From assembly GCA_021555075.1 (NCBI GenBank), contig JAKGBX010000001.1, positions 372,001-436,000 of the forward strand: a DNA stretch of 64,000 nt. Direction: 5' to 3'. Both the position numbers and the translations under genes were made by a program. The notes beneath the pieces were generated by a model, which was not told the DNA's origin, ran no database searches, and saw nothing but the letters and a program-made list of their open reading frames with translations. Shown here in pieces: positions 24,831 through 34,869 of the stretch. The stretch is from Rhodobacteraceae bacterium LMO-JJ12. Its GTDB lineage: Bacteria; Pseudomonadota; Alphaproteobacteria; Rhodobacterales; Rhodobacteraceae. How positions within the stretch are numbered: position 1 is the stretch's first letter; the number at the start of each line of letters is the position of its first letter.

Positions 24831-25673
24831 CTACCGGCCCGGGATATCGTCGCGCGGTGGGGCGGGATCGAAATGTTCGATGATATCCATCGCCTCTTCA
24901 GCGGTCTCTACAAAGCGGAAGAGGTCGAGATCTTCGGCCGAGATCGTGCCGGCATCGGCCAGCGCTTCCCAATTGATGATCTTTTCCCAGAATTCCCGTC
25001 CGAACAGCAAGAACGGCACGCGTTTCATCCGACCGGTCTGAATCAGCGTCAGTGATTCAAATGTCTCATCAAGCGTGCCAAAGCCGCCGGGAAACACACA
25101 GATCGCCCGCGCCCGCATCAGGAAATGCATCTTGCGGATGGCGAAATAGTGGAAGTTGAAGCACAGATCCGGCGTGACATATTCGTTGGGTGCCTGTTCG
25201 TGGGGCAACACGATGTTGAGCCCGATCGAGGCACCGCCCGCCTCCATGGCGCCGCGGTTCCCGGCCTCCATCACGCCCGGTCCGCCGCCGGTGCAGATCA
25301 CGAATTCGCGGCCATAGGTCTCAAGCGACTTTTGCGTCATCGCCTTGGCGAATTCGCGTGCGACATCATAAAACGCCGATAGCTCGGCCAAGGTCTTGGT
25401 GCGCGCGGTGTCTTTTCTGGCCGGTTCCGGTATGCGGGCGCCACCAAACAGCACGATGGTCGATTCAATCCCGCGCTCGTCAAGAATCATCTGCGGTTTC
25501 AGCAATTCGAGCTGCAACCGCACCGGGCGCAACTCGTCGCGCAACAGGAACTCGTCATCGGCAAAGGCAAGCCGATAGGCTGGCGCGCGGGTCTGCGGCG
25601 TGTCGGGCACTTCTTTGGCGGTGCTGCGATCGGTGCCGGCATCACGGAAAGGGCTGAGGCGGTCGTCGTTCAT
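24831..25673 (-). CDS. LOG-family protein (putative nucleotide 5'-monophosphate phosphoribohydrolase)
   Basis: 280 residues. It has the signature PGGFGTLDETFE and the GGGPGVMEAGNRGA motif of the lysine-decarboxylase-like (LOG) family. Family members release a base from nucleoside monophosphates (cytokinin riboside phosphates in plants). An N-terminal extension of about 70 residues precedes the fold, as in the larger bacterial subgroup. Confidence 0.85.
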   Translation of the reverse strand: MNDDRLSPFRDAGTDRSTAKEVPDTPQTRAPAYRLAFADDEFLLRDELRPVRLQLELLKPQMILDERGIESTIVLFGGARIPEPARKDTARTKTLAELSAFYDVAREFAKAMTQKSLETYGREFVICTGGGPGVMEAGNRGAMEAGGASIGLNIVLPHEQAPNEYVTPDLCFNFHYFAIRKMHFLMRARAICVFPGGFGTLDETFESLTLIQTGRMKRVPFLLFGREFWEKIINWEALADAGTISAEDLDLFRFVETAEEAMDIIEHFDPAPPRDDIPGR

Positions 25674-25749
25674 ATGGGTTTCCCTGCTTGCGCGTTTTTT
25701 TCACGCCTATAGGGTTCGGGATCACATTTCCAGAGACGGGGGCATCACG

Positions 25750-26670
25750 ATGGAATGGAAAACGGCGATAGCGGCAGCGCGGGCACGGATTGCGCCGCAT
25801 GTGGTCAAAACGCCGGTGCTTCGGGTGGCGGGCTTCTCGCTGAGCTATCCGCTGGAAATGAAGCTTGAACAGATGCAGCATACCGGCAGCTTCAAAGCGC
25901 GCGGCGCGTTCAACACATTGCTCAGCGGGCCGGTGCCGCAGGCGGGTCTCGTGGCGGCGTCGGGCGGCAACCACGGCGCGGCGGTGGCCTATGCGGCGCG
26001 CGCACTGGGGCATACGGCGCATATCTTCGTGCCGGAAATGGCAGGGCCTGCGAAAATCGCGCTGATCGAAGATTGCGGTGCGCAGTTGACGGTTGTGAAG
26101 GGGGAATATGCCAATGCGCTGGCCGAGGCGCAGGACTATGAAGAGGCCAGCGGTGCGATGCAGATCCATGCCTATGACGCCCCCGCCACGGTGGCGGGGC
26201 AGGGCAGTTGCATGGCGGAATGGGAGGCGCAGGGGCTGGAGGCCGACACGGTGTTGATCGCGGTGGGTGGTGGCGGGCTGATTGCGGGCGCGCTGGGCTG
26301 GCTTCAGGGGGCGCGCAAGGTTGTGGCGGTTGAGCCCGAGACCTCCTGCGCGCTCAACGCGGCGCTAAAGGCGGGCGCGCCCGTGGATGTAGAGGTGTCG
26401 GGCGTTGCCGCCAATGCGCTGGGCGCGCGGCGGATCGGTGATATCTGCTTTGGTTTGGCGCAGGCGCATCTGGGGCAATCGGTTCTGGTCACGGATGACG
26501 CCATACTGGCCGCGCGAACCGCGCTTTGGCGCGAGCGGCGCCAGTTGGTGGAACCCGCCGGAGCCACCGCTCTCGCCGCGTTGATGAGCGGCGCATACCA
26601 GCCTGAACCGGGCGAGCGGGTGGCGGTTCTGATCTGCGGCGCGAATGTTGCGCCGGATCCGCTGGCGTGA
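25750..26670 (+). CDS. Threonine dehydratase / serine racemase-like PLP enzyme
   Basis: 306 residues from ATG 25750. The PLP lysine lies in TGSFKARGAF, the substrate motif is ASGGNHGAAVAYAA and the phosphate-binding glycines are VGGGGLIAG. There is no ACT domain, so it is a catabolic or racemase type. The exact substrate (threonine, serine or hydroxyaspartate) cannot be told. Confidence 0.8.
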   Translation: MEWKTAIAAARARIAPHVVKTPVLRVAGFSLSYPLEMKLEQMQHTGSFKARGAFNTLLSGPVPQAGLVAASGGNHGAAVAYAARALGHTAHIFVPEMAGPAKIALIEDCGAQLTVVKGEYANALAEAQDYEEASGAMQIHAYDAPATVAGQGSCMAEWEAQGLEADTVLIAVGGGGLIAGALGWLQGARKVVAVEPETSCALNAALKAGAPVDVEVSGVAANALGARRIGDICFGLAQAHLGQSVLVTDDAILAARTALWRERRQLVEPAGATALAALMSGAYQPEPGERVAVLICGANVAPDPLA

Positions 26671-26726
26671 AGTGACGGTCGCGGGCGCATCTATGCCCGG
26701 ACGATTGCCAAGGCTCTCGCCACGCT

Positions 26727-27395
26727 TCAGCCGGTAAGGCGATAGCGGCGGATCAATTCAAACCGCCCATCCTGACGCTCTCCCGCCAGGGCGATTTCGT
26801 CTATCACGAAGGGCGTCGGCAAGGGCGGCAAATATGCCTTCAGCGTTTCGCACCAACGTTCGCGCGCCTTGGGGGCAAGCCTGCCTGTCAGCGTCAGATG
26901 GAAATCGAATTCGTCCAACACATAAGGATACCCCCAACGGGTCAGCAGAGCATCTTGACGCTCGGATAGCCTGACGCGGCGGCGGGCAAGGTCAGCCGCG
27001 CTCGCTTCGGCGCGAAACGGGTCGATATCGACCACGCACTGGGCCGCGATGCGGGCGATCCCTGCGACCTCACCCACCGGCGTCAGCGCAAGGAAGCTGC
27101 CCAAACGACCGATCTGCAACCCCTCACAACGCGCGGGCGCACAGCTCGTGGCCATCTGCGCCACAGCCTCGGCCAGATCGCCCGCGCTGTGTGGGTCTTT
27201 CAGCCGGAAGGGCGGTTTCAGAGTGGCATGGAAGCCATATTTGCGCGCTGTGGCCGTGACGTCATCAAGTTCCGGCACGCTGAACTGATCTGTCGGCTGG
27301 CCCAATGCCACGTTCCAGCCAAGCCAGGCCGCTCCGAACGCCGCCAAATCGCCCTCGGGCGGCAGATAGTAAAGCGCGAAACGCGTGTAGGACAT
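26727..27395 (-). CDS. DUF1045 protein, 2H phosphoesterase superfamily
   Basis: 222 residues starting MSYTRFALYYLPPEG. Two His-x-Thr motifs, YGFHATLKPPF and FDFHLTLTGRL, are the paired catalytic motifs of 2H phosphoesterases. DUF1045 genes are often in phosphonate (phn) operons, but none is next to this one. The substrate is unknown. Confidence 0.8.
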   Translation of the reverse strand: MSYTRFALYYLPPEGDLAAFGAAWLGWNVALGQPTDQFSVPELDDVTATARKYGFHATLKPPFRLKDPHSAGDLAEAVAQMATSCAPARCEGLQIGRLGSFLALTPVGEVAGIARIAAQCVVDIDPFRAEASAADLARRRVRLSERQDALLTRWGYPYVLDEFDFHLTLTGRLAPKARERWCETLKAYLPPLPTPFVIDEIALAGERQDGRFELIRRYRLTG

Positions 27396-27547
27396 GAACT
27401 TCCCCTTCCTGCCGACCACTTTACCAGACCCACAGGCACGTTCCATGTCAGATGACGCCCGCCGCGCCAATGCCCGGCCGGCTTTGGTGGTCCGCTTTCT
27501 GATCGGTTGCGCGCGTCGAAAGCGAAACCAGCGGCGCGATACCCCAG

Positions 27548-27600
27548 CCTTTCATCTTGCCGAAAATATCCCGGGGTTTGGGGCAGCGCCCCAATCCTGC
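27548..27600 (-). repeat. Intergenic hairpin-plus-tail repeat, copy 2
   Basis: Read on the minus strand: hairpin GGGGCGCTGCCCC, then ACCCCGGGATATTTTCGGC and AAGATGAAA. The tail matches copy 1 (17921-17995) at nearly every position. Confidence 0.65.
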
Positions 27601-27713
27601 ATGACCTGTGCACCGTGAGGTGCGCATTCGCATCACGGGCTGCATTGATCGGAGCGGGGCTTGTCGGTATAGGCGGCTGCAACGCATCTGAATTCAGGAC
27701 AGGGACAGCCATC

Positions 27714-28541
27714 ATGTCGAACGCAAGCTTGGAAACCGCCATCGAAGCCGCCTGGGAGGCGCGCGATACGATCACGCCCGCCACCACCGGCGAGACCCGC
27801 GAGGCGATCGACGACACGCTGGCAGCACTCGACAGCGGCAAGCTGCGCGTGGCCGAGCCGCAGAGCGATGGCAAATGGCATGTCAACCAGTGGGCCAAGA
27901 AGGCTGTCCTGCTGGGTTTCCGGTTGAAAGACATGGAACAGCAGGACGGCGGGCCGCAAGGCAGTGGCTGGTGGGACAAGGTTGACAGCAAGTTCAAGGG
28001 ATGGGGCGCAAACCAGTGGAAGGCCGCGGGCTTTCGCGCCGTTCCCAACTGCGTGGTGCGCAAAAGTGCCTATATTGCGCCGGGCGTAGTGTTGATGCCC
28101 AGTTTCGTCAATCTTGGCGCCTATGTCGACGAGGGCACCATGGTCGACACCTGGGCCACCGTGGGCAGCTGTGCGCAGATCGGCAAGAATGTGCATTTGT
28201 CAGGAGGTGTGGGCATCGGTGGCGTGCTTGAGCCGATGCAGGCCGGGCCGACCATCATCGAGGACAATTGCTTTATCGGGGCGCGCTCGGAAGTGGTGGA
28301 AGGCTGTATCATACGCGAGGGTTCGGTACTGGGCATGGGCGTGTTCATCGGGCAATCGACCAAGATCGTCGATCGTGAAACCGGCGAAGTTATGTATGGC
28401 GAAGTGCCGAGCGGGTCGGTTGTCGTTTCCGGGTCGATGCCATCGAAGAACGGGGTCAACCTCTATTGCGCCGTCATCGTGAAGCGCGTCGATGCGCAGA
28501 CGCGTTCGAAAACCTCGATCAACGACCTGTTGCGAGACTGA
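27714..28541 (+). CDS. dapD: Tetrahydrodipicolinate N-succinyltransferase
   Basis: 275-residue lysine/diaminopimelate pathway enzyme of the left-handed beta-helix acyltransferase type. Visible are the [20 protein letters not shown] entry, the hexapeptide-repeat body ([21 protein letters not shown]) and [14 protein letters not shown] near the C-terminus. It starts at ATG 27714 in a 318-bp gap that also holds repeat copy 2. Confidence 0.95.
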   Translation: MSNASLETAIEAAWEARDTITPATTGETREAIDDTLAALDSGKLRVAEPQSDGKWHVNQWAKKAVLLGFRLKDMEQQDGGPQGSGWWDKVDSKFKGWGANQWKAAGFRAVPNCVVRKSAYIAPGVVLMPSFVNLGAYVDEGTMVDTWATVGSCAQIGKNVHLSGGVGIGGVLEPMQAGPTIIEDNCFIGARSEVVEGCIIREGSVLGMGVFIGQSTKIVDRETGEVMYGEVPSGSVVVSGSMPSKNGVNLYCAVIVKRVDAQTRSKTSINDLLRD

Positions 28542-28549
28542 TCGTTTCA

Positions 28550-28584
28550 GGGCGCTGCGCAGGTCTGTGCGGCGCCCCGTTGTT
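28550..28584 (+). terminator. Possible dapD terminator
   Basis: Stem GGGCGC (28550-28555) / GCGCCC (28572-28577), followed by CGTTGTTT. The T-run is weak. Confidence 0.4.
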
Positions 28585-28657
28585 TACGCAACAGTTTACG
28601 CGACGGAAGTGAAGCCGAGGCGCGTATAATCGAAACCAAACCGGGATGGAGGTTTCG

Positions 28658-28813
28658 ATGATGCGTATACTGGTCCTTACGGTCTTGATCGCGCTTGGGC
28701 TTGTGGTTCAGCAGGCCAAGGCCGACGAATTTGTCGCTGGCCTGCACTGCCAAACGATCAGCCAGCAGGTTCAGGGCCCGGCGCCGAACCACTTGCTGCG
28801 CAACACGTCATAA
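28658..28813 (+). CDS. Small exported peptide candidate
   Basis: 51 residues, MMRILVLTVLIALGLVVQQA with a KADEF cleavage region and one Cys (GLHCQTI). A GGATGGAGG ribosome site precedes the ATG. The 3' end runs 43 bp into the convergent receptor-like gene. It could be a real small secreted peptide or a gene truncated by the neighbour; no family recognised. Confidence 0.4.
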   Translation: MMRILVLTVLIALGLVVQQAKADEFVAGLHCQTISQQVQGPAPNHLLRNTS

Positions 28814-29840
28814 CGACCGGATTCACGCAACGAGAGCAGGGCGAGGTTGATATCTTCGGTCAGCTCGCTTCCGGATGGCAGGGCAATGCCATAGTTTTCT
28901 GGCTGAAAGACGCGCGGCAACAGGCGTCCGCGCTTGGGTGCGCCGCGCAGGTAATAGGCAAGGATCGGGCCATCAAAGACAATGGCGTCAACGTCACCGC
29001 TCTCGAATTTTGCAAGCAAGTTGGTCAGGTCGGCTTCGCGGCTGTGGGCGATGTCACGCGCATCAAGAAAGACCGAAGCGGTGGAGCCTGCCATGGAGGC
29101 AACGTGGCGATTGTCGAGATCGGACAGGGTTTCGATGTTTGAGGTGATCGCCTCGACCGTCATGGCGGCGGTGATGCGCCCGACAAAGACCGATACGATG
29201 AACAGCGAGGATATCACCAGCAGCACCGAGAACACCCGGCCCGGTCGCGATTGCGGAACGCGTTCTTCAAAGCCGCCATTGACCACGAGGTTGAGCGCCC
29301 ACCAGAAAGACGGGAACAGCGCCTCGCGTGCGGAGCGGTCGAAATAGGGTTGGCGCCGACGTTCGAACAGCCACATCACCATGCCGCCGACACCGAGCAG
29401 CGCTCCGGCTGCGATGAGTGCGATCAGGATGTCGAGTGAGAAAAGCGCCCCAAGGATGCTGCCGCCGCTGCCGGTGTCGGGCGGAACCATGATCTGAAGC
29501 CTGACGCGAATATCGGTTGAGAGAAATCCAGAATCCTTTCCCGTTCGGCGGTGATCGAGATATTGGCGATAGCGCCATCGACTTCGCCTGCCGCGATGGC
29601 TGCGAACATGTCAGCAAAACGATCATATCGCACAAAGGTGACGGGGCGGCCGATTTCGGCGCCGATGGCTTGCATGAGATCAATCGAAAAGCCGCGAAAG
29701 CGTTCGGGGGTCTGTTCGGCAAATGGCGGGCGGTCGACTGTGGCGAATGTCAGGGTTTGGGCCGTGGTGCGCGCCGATGTAAGCAACAGACAAAACGCAA
29801 GCACCAGAAAGCTCGCGATCAGGCGCGGTATGAACGGCAT
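28771..29840 (-). pseudogene. Ionotropic glutamate receptor-like / substrate-binding channel protein, frameshifted
   Basis: N-terminal part (ATG 29840) has a signal peptide (FLVLAFCLLLTSARTTA) and a type 3 solute-binding half (TFATVDRPPFAEQTPERFRG, SAERERILDFS-like). Near 29499-29501 the frame shifts at a GGC/TTC junction. The second frame then continues with a membrane helix (ILIALIAAGALLGVGGMVMW), a pore-like re-entrant stretch, another helix and the second binding half. One missing base explains it; an ancestral GGC-CTT-CAG would restore the frame. This is either a real frameshift or a read error. The pore sequence has NGGFEER rather than a potassium TVGYG filter. Confidence 0.7.
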
Positions 29841-29967
29841 GTAATTGACCTTCCCCATTATCGTGGCCGGGAAATAGCATGCGCATGGTGCAACTGACCA
29901 GAGGTGTGCGACGCTGGACCTTTGGTACGGATTTGGGCATTGCTGTGCGCAGCTAGGGGAGATCGCA

Positions 29968-30354
29968 ATGGCGCAGAACGATAAGGGCACGGACAAAGAC
30001 CAGGCCAAGGCCAAGGCGAAAGCCAAGGCCAAGGCCAAGCCCAGCCGCCAGCAGGTTTACACACTTGTCGTCCAGATCGGGCGCAAGGCGGGTGATGGGC
30101 TGCCCAAGGGGGCCAAGGGGGCGGCGCTGATGGTGTTTGCCAGCGGCGTTGACGAAGCCGAAGCGGTACGCGAGACGGTGGCCATTCTGAAACAGGCCGA
30201 TACCGCGCCGCTGGATGTCACCGGCTATGGCACGCTGGCCGAGCGCGAGGCAGAGGGCCACGAGATTTCCGACGAAGAACGCGGGTTGATGCAACGCGCG
30301 CTCGACGAGAACGCGGTGATCGTGGCGCAGATGACGCCGTTTTTCGATGATTGA
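29968..30354 (+). CDS. Conserved hypothetical with Lys-Ala tandem repeat
   Basis: 128 residues. An N-terminal basic tail made of KA units (residues 13-24) comes from a 6-base tandem repeat (about 30000-30040). A folded part follows (RQQVYTLVVQIGRKAGDGLP) and ends MTPFFDD. The tail resembles DNA- or acid-binding tails. No family is recognised with certainty. Confidence 0.65.
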   Translation: MAQNDKGTDKDQAKAKAKAKAKAKPSRQQVYTLVVQIGRKAGDGLPKGAKGAALMVFASGVDEAEAVRETVAILKQADTAPLDVTGYGTLAEREAEGHEISDEERGLMQRALDENAVIVAQMTPFFDD

Positions 30355-30517
30355 GGCAGATGATTGAGGCCGACGCGCGGATGGTTTGCGACCATCGGCG
30401 GGCCACCGTCTGGCCCGCGCATTACGGGCGGCGCCGACGGTTGGGAAATACCCGCTGGAAATGGGCAGAATTCGGGTTTAGCGTCAGAGGCTCTGACCTT
30501 TATGAGGAGTGTGGGGC

Positions 30518-31519
30518 ATGTCGCAAGCGCCGGTGAGGATCGCGATCAACGGGTTCGGGCGGATTGGGCGTTCGATCCTGAGAATGCTGATGACCACGCG
30601 GGCGGACGAGCCGTTTGAGCTGGTGGCGATCAACGATATCGCGCCGCTGGAAAGCTGTGCCTATCTCTTTGCTTATGACAGCGTGTTTGGCCCCTTTCCG
30701 GGGGATGTGCACCACGAGGCGGGCGCGCTGGTGGTGAATGGTGCGCGCATTCCGTTTCATGGCGTGTCCGACATCCGCGAGGTGGATCTGACGGGGGTAG
30801 ATGTGCTGCTTGAATGCACCGGCGCCGCAGGTAATCGCGCGGATGTTGAGCGTGAGCTGGAAGCCGGGGCGCGCTCGGTTCTGATCTCGGGGCCGTCGGA
30901 CGTCGCGGATGTGACCATTGTGCTTGGCGCGAATGAGGACGATCTGGGCGATCACCGGATCGTTTCGAATGCCAGTTGCACCACCAACGCGCTGGCGCCG
31001 CTGCTCAAGCTTCTGGACACCCATTGGGGCGTCGAGAGTGGCCATATGACCACGGTGCATTGCTATACCGGAAGCCAGCCGACGATTGACAAGCCGCGTG
31101 GTGATCTGGTGCGCAGCCGCGCCGCCGCGCTCTCGATGGTGCCGACAACGACCAGTGCGGCGCGGTTGATCGGTGAGGTTCTGCCCGGGCTTGAGGGCCG
31201 GATCGAGGCGCGCGCGGTGCGGGTGCCGACGGCAAGCGTTTCGGCCATCGACCTGACGGTGCAGACGGCCAGACCGGTGACGGTGGAAGCCGTGAATGCG
31301 GCTCTGGAGAAGGCAGCGCAGGACAGCGATGTTTTTGGCTGGATCACACTGCCGCTTGTGTCAACCGACCTGCGAAAGCGGCCGGAATCGATCGTGATGA
31401 GCGGACGTGAAACCAGCGTTTCGGTGGGGGGGTTGCTGCGTGTGTTCGGCTGGTATGACAACGAATGGGGCTTTTCCAGCCGGATGCTGGACATGGCGGC
31501 GCGGATGGCCGCGCGATAG
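30518..31519 (+). CDS. gap: Type I glyceraldehyde-3-phosphate dehydrogenase
   Basis: 333 residues from ATG 30518, after GAGGAG. The NAD motif is INGFGRIGRSILR, the catalytic Cys is in SNASCTTNALAP, and the C-terminal WYDNEWGFSSRM is diagnostic. It differs from the most common Gap by SGPSDVADVTIVLGAN in place of the usual SAP motif, which suggests a second paralog or erythrose-4-phosphate-type variant. Confidence 0.9.
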   Translation: MSQAPVRIAINGFGRIGRSILRMLMTTRADEPFELVAINDIAPLESCAYLFAYDSVFGPFPGDVHHEAGALVVNGARIPFHGVSDIREVDLTGVDVLLECTGAAGNRADVERELEAGARSVLISGPSDVADVTIVLGANEDDLGDHRIVSNASCTTNALAPLLKLLDTHWGVESGHMTTVHCYTGSQPTIDKPRGDLVRSRAAALSMVPTTTSAARLIGEVLPGLEGRIEARAVRVPTASVSAIDLTVQTARPVTVEAVNAALEKAAQDSDVFGWITLPLVSTDLRKRPESIVMSGRETSVSVGGLLRVFGWYDNEWGFSSRMLDMAARMAAR

Positions 31520-31586
31520 CAGTTTTTTTGCTCCGAGCCGGGTCAGCGTTAACCGCTTCTTAACCTTGATGCAGTGTTCTGGGGCG

Positions 31587-32003
31587 ATGATACGATGGAT
31601 TGCCTTGCTTCTTTTCACCTTTGTGATGGGCTGTGACACGCCCAGCCCGGCGTTTCGCGGGGTCGCGCCGACGCGGATCACCGTCGGCAAGAGTACGTTT
31701 GATGTTCGGGTGAACGGCAATCAGGCCGAGGCGATCCGGCTCAACAGCGAATGGGCGCCGCGTATGGCTGCGGTGGCGCCAAGGGCCGTGGCGGCGATTG
31801 AGAAAGTGTCGGGCTGTGAGGTGCGCAAGCTGGGCGGGGATCAGGCGCTTATTCTGGCAAAGCTAAAGTGCGGCAAGGGGGCAGAACCGAGCCCGCCGTT
31901 GCCTGAGAAGGTCGAATATGACTGCGAAATCGACGATACCTACGTCAATCGCGGGCTGGGCCAGCAGGTCACCGAGATGACCTGTCAGGCGCGTCTCTAT
32001 TGA
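31587..32003 (+). CDS. Small lipoprotein of unknown function
   Basis: 138 residues with a lipoprotein signal (LLLFTFVMGCDT). The mature part has three more Cys (SGCEV, LKCGKG, YDCEI) and ends EMTCQARLY. No family recognised. It is a stand-alone gene between gap and the RTX cluster. Confidence 0.65.
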   Translation: MIRWIALLLFTFVMGCDTPSPAFRGVAPTRITVGKSTFDVRVNGNQAEAIRLNSEWAPRMAAVAPRAVAAIEKVSGCEVRKLGGDQALILAKLKCGKGAEPSPPLPEKVEYDCEIDDTYVNRGLGQQVTEMTCQARLY

Positions 32004-32065
32004 TTGCCAAGAAGGTTTGGATGGTGACCTGACGATTCATCGCGCCACCCGGCGCGTGTCGATGA

Positions 32066-34579
32066 GTGAGGCTGTCTGGCCGACGTCATGGTCATCCGGC
32101 GGCCAGCGGAAGATTTTCTGTTCTCCAAGCGAACCTTGCAGGAAACCGGATAGTCTATTACCCATTTGTAAGCGCAGGTCGTACCCAATGCCGGAACATT
32201 TTTAGAAGGATTTTTGACATAGCTGTTCAAACTGAATTCGAAGATGCCGCGAACGATACCGGCACATCTTACACGCTGCTGATCGGGGATCAGCTGAATG
32301 GGGTATTGGACGGAGCAGCGGATGAAGACTGGTTTCGTGTCTCGCTGCAAGCCGGGCAGAGCTATGTTTTCTCTGTCTGGGGCAGGGATGGAAACCTTGG
32401 GGTTTCCGATACGATCCTGACATTGCGCGATTCATCGGGGCTGAGCATCGAGGACAATGATGACATCTCTTTCAGTCAGGGAAATTACTTTTCCGCCATA
32501 AAATTCACCGCCACGACCGCCGGAACCTATTATCTGGTGGTGGACGGTTACGAGACTGATGCGGGCAGCTATACCGTGCAGGCGGCGACGAGCACTTACA
32601 CGCTGGACCAGATCGCCGATTACATGACCAGGATGGACTGGGGCGTTAGCACACCTCTGGCCTTTTCCGACACCTCCCTCACCGTCAATCTGAGCGGGTT
32701 GACGGACGACGGGCGCCGATTGGCGCAGTGGGCTCTGGAATCCTGGTCGATCACCACCGGGCTCAGCTTTACTATGAGCGACGACCCCTTGGCGCAGATC
32801 GTAATTGATGACGAAGAGAGCGGTGCGTTCGCCGGACCCGAAGAGTATTTCCCGAATACCGGCGAAATTACCCGCTCCGCTGTCAATATCAGCAGCGAGT
32901 GGTTGGAGAACTACGGCACCACGATCGACAGCTATTCTTTCCTGACCTATCTGCATGAAATCGGCCACGCGCTGGGCCTGGGTCATTCCGGACCCTATAA
33001 CGGGTCGGTCTCGGATTTTGATGAATCTGCGCTCTACAATAATGACAGCTCGCAACTGACGGTGATGTCTTACTTCACGGCGTTCGATAATCCGTATGTC
33101 GAGGGCGATGACGTCGCCACAATCAGCCCGATGGCCGCCGATATCGTGGCGATGCAGAACCTGTACGGGGGTGCCCAAGTCTATCATGGCGATACCGTCT
33201 GGGGCGAGAATTCCAATATCGGGGGATGGATGGGGGATCTGTCTGCCATTCTGTTTGATGGCATGACCGGCAATGCAAACCTTTATGGCGGAACGGCCAA
33301 TGTCGGCTTTACGATCCACGACACCGGCGGCACGGATCTGATCGATCTGTCTTCCTCTATCGCGGCACAGAATATCGACCTGCGGGGCGAAGCTGTCTCT
33401 GACGTCAATGGTGTGCGGGGCAATATCGTGATCTCGCGCGGAACGGTGATCGAAAACCTGAAAACCGGTGGCGGCAATGACTCGATCACCGGCAATGCCG
33501 CCGACAATCGCATCGCGGCGGGGGCAGGCAACGACACGGTGAACGGGGGCGCAGGCACCGATACGGCGGTTTTCTCGGTCGCGCGGACAACCGCAACCGT
33601 GACCCAGGAGGGGGAGACCCTGCAGGTCGTATCATCGGAAGGCAGCGATCTTTTCACCGACATGGAAAATTTCGAGTTCACTGACGGCACCTTCACCGTT
33701 GATGAACTTCTGAGTGGCGAAGACACTCCGGGTGGCCCGATTGTCGGCACCGATGGCAACGACATCCTGATCGGCACCGATGTTGACGACGGTATTTACG
33801 GTGGCTTGGGCGACGACGATCTGACGGGCGGTGCAGGCAATGATACGCTGGCCGGATCGGGCGGAGCAGACACGATTGATGGTGGTGACGGCGATGACAA
33901 TATCGGCGGCGGCACCGAGGATGATGTCATCAGCGGCGGTCTTGGCAACGATACAATCGGCGCGGGGCAGGGCAATGATGTGGCCCATGGCAATGCGGGA
34001 AATGACGGCGTTTACGGTGGCGCGGGCAATGATGCGCTCTTTGGTGATGCGGGCGATGACGACATCGGAGGCTCGTTTGGCAACGACACGATTGATGGTG
34101 GCGATGGTAATGACAACATCGGCGGTGGCACCGGTCGCGACGAGATCAGCGGCGGGGCGGGCAATGACTCGGTCGGGGGTGGCGAAGGGAACGACACCAT
34201 CTTCGGCGGCGACGGCGATGATTTTCTGGCCGGTGGCGGGCGCGATGATCTGATCTATGGCGACGCCGGAAATGACACCATCAATGGCGGTGCCGGTGAC
34301 GATGTCATGTATGGTGGAGCGGATGCCGACCTGTTTGTGTTCAACAACCTGAATGCCGGGGAAAATGACACGATTTCCGACTTCGAGGATGGCCAGGACA
34401 GGCTGCGCCTGAGCGGGGTTGAAGGCGTTGGTCTGGCGGGCCGACTGAGCGCGCTGAACATAACGGACAGCACCCAGGGAGACGAAGAAGCGGCGTTGAT
34501 CAACTACAACGGCCACTCGATTTTGGTGCTCAACGTCGCCGTTGCTGATCTGGGGCTTGAGGATTTCATCTTCGTCTAA
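32066..34579 (+). CDS. Secreted RTX metallopeptidase (serralysin/M10-like) with PPC domain
   Basis: Up to 837 residues. After a PPC-like beta-sandwich (residues about 75-170) comes a zinc peptidase domain with HEIGHALGLGH (near residue 295) and the Met-turn VMSYFT. The C-terminal third is RTX nonapeptide repeats (GGxGxDxxx, about 560-755), a calcium-folded type I secretion module. The GTG at 32066 is uncertain: the first 50 residues do not look like the family, and no good ribosome site fits a later start. Secretion through a type I exporter located elsewhere is inferred. Confidence 0.75.
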   Translation: MRLSGRRHGHPAASGRFSVLQANLAGNRIVYYPFVSAGRTQCRNIFRRIFDIAVQTEFEDAANDTGTSYTLLIGDQLNGVLDGAADEDWFRVSLQAGQSYVFSVWGRDGNLGVSDTILTLRDSSGLSIEDNDDISFSQGNYFSAIKFTATTAGTYYLVVDGYETDAGSYTVQAATSTYTLDQIADYMTRMDWGVSTPLAFSDTSLTVNLSGLTDDGRRLAQWALESWSITTGLSFTMSDDPLAQIVIDDEESGAFAGPEEYFPNTGEITRSAVNISSEWLENYGTTIDSYSFLTYLHEIGHALGLGHSGPYNGSVSDFDESALYNNDSSQLTVMSYFTAFDNPYVEGDDVATISPMAADIVAMQNLYGGAQVYHGDTVWGENSNIGGWMGDLSAILFDGMTGNANLYGGTANVGFTIHDTGGTDLIDLSSSIAAQNIDLRGEAVSDVNGVRGNIVISRGTVIENLKTGGGNDSITGNAADNRIAAGAGNDTVNGGAGTDTAVFSVARTTATVTQEGETLQVVSSEGSDLFTDMENFEFTDGTFTVDELLSGEDTPGGPIVGTDGNDILIGTDVDDGIYGGLGDDDLTGGAGNDTLAGSGGADTIDGGDGDDNIGGGTEDDVISGGLGNDTIGAGQGNDVAHGNAGNDGVYGGAGNDALFGDAGDDDIGGSFGNDTIDGGDGNDNIGGGTGRDEISGGAGNDSVGGGEGNDTIFGGDGDDFLAGGGRDDLIYGDAGNDTINGGAGDDVMYGGADADLFVFNNLNAGENDTISDFEDGQDRLRLSGVEGVGLAGRLSALNITDSTQGDEEAALINYNGHSILVLNVAVADLGLEDFIFV

Positions 34580-34869
34580 GGCCCGGTGTCATCGGGTTTC
34601 AAGGCGCCCCGGCAGGGCATGGTTTTCCATATATGACGCAGATCAGTCAGCCGTTTTTCTCGTCTGAAAACACGCGGTTGGGCTTGTTTTCATTCCATGC
34701 ATTGCGCCCCGACACAGGGCACCCGTTATCGATGAGTCATGGTGCAAAGCCTGCCGATGCACGCCACCCCTTGCCGCAAATGTGTCACAAATAAGGCGGA
34801 AAACTTGTGATTTAGGCGATTTTGCGCTAGTATCGCGCAATATTCTAAAATGATTTTTTGCGAGAAGTG

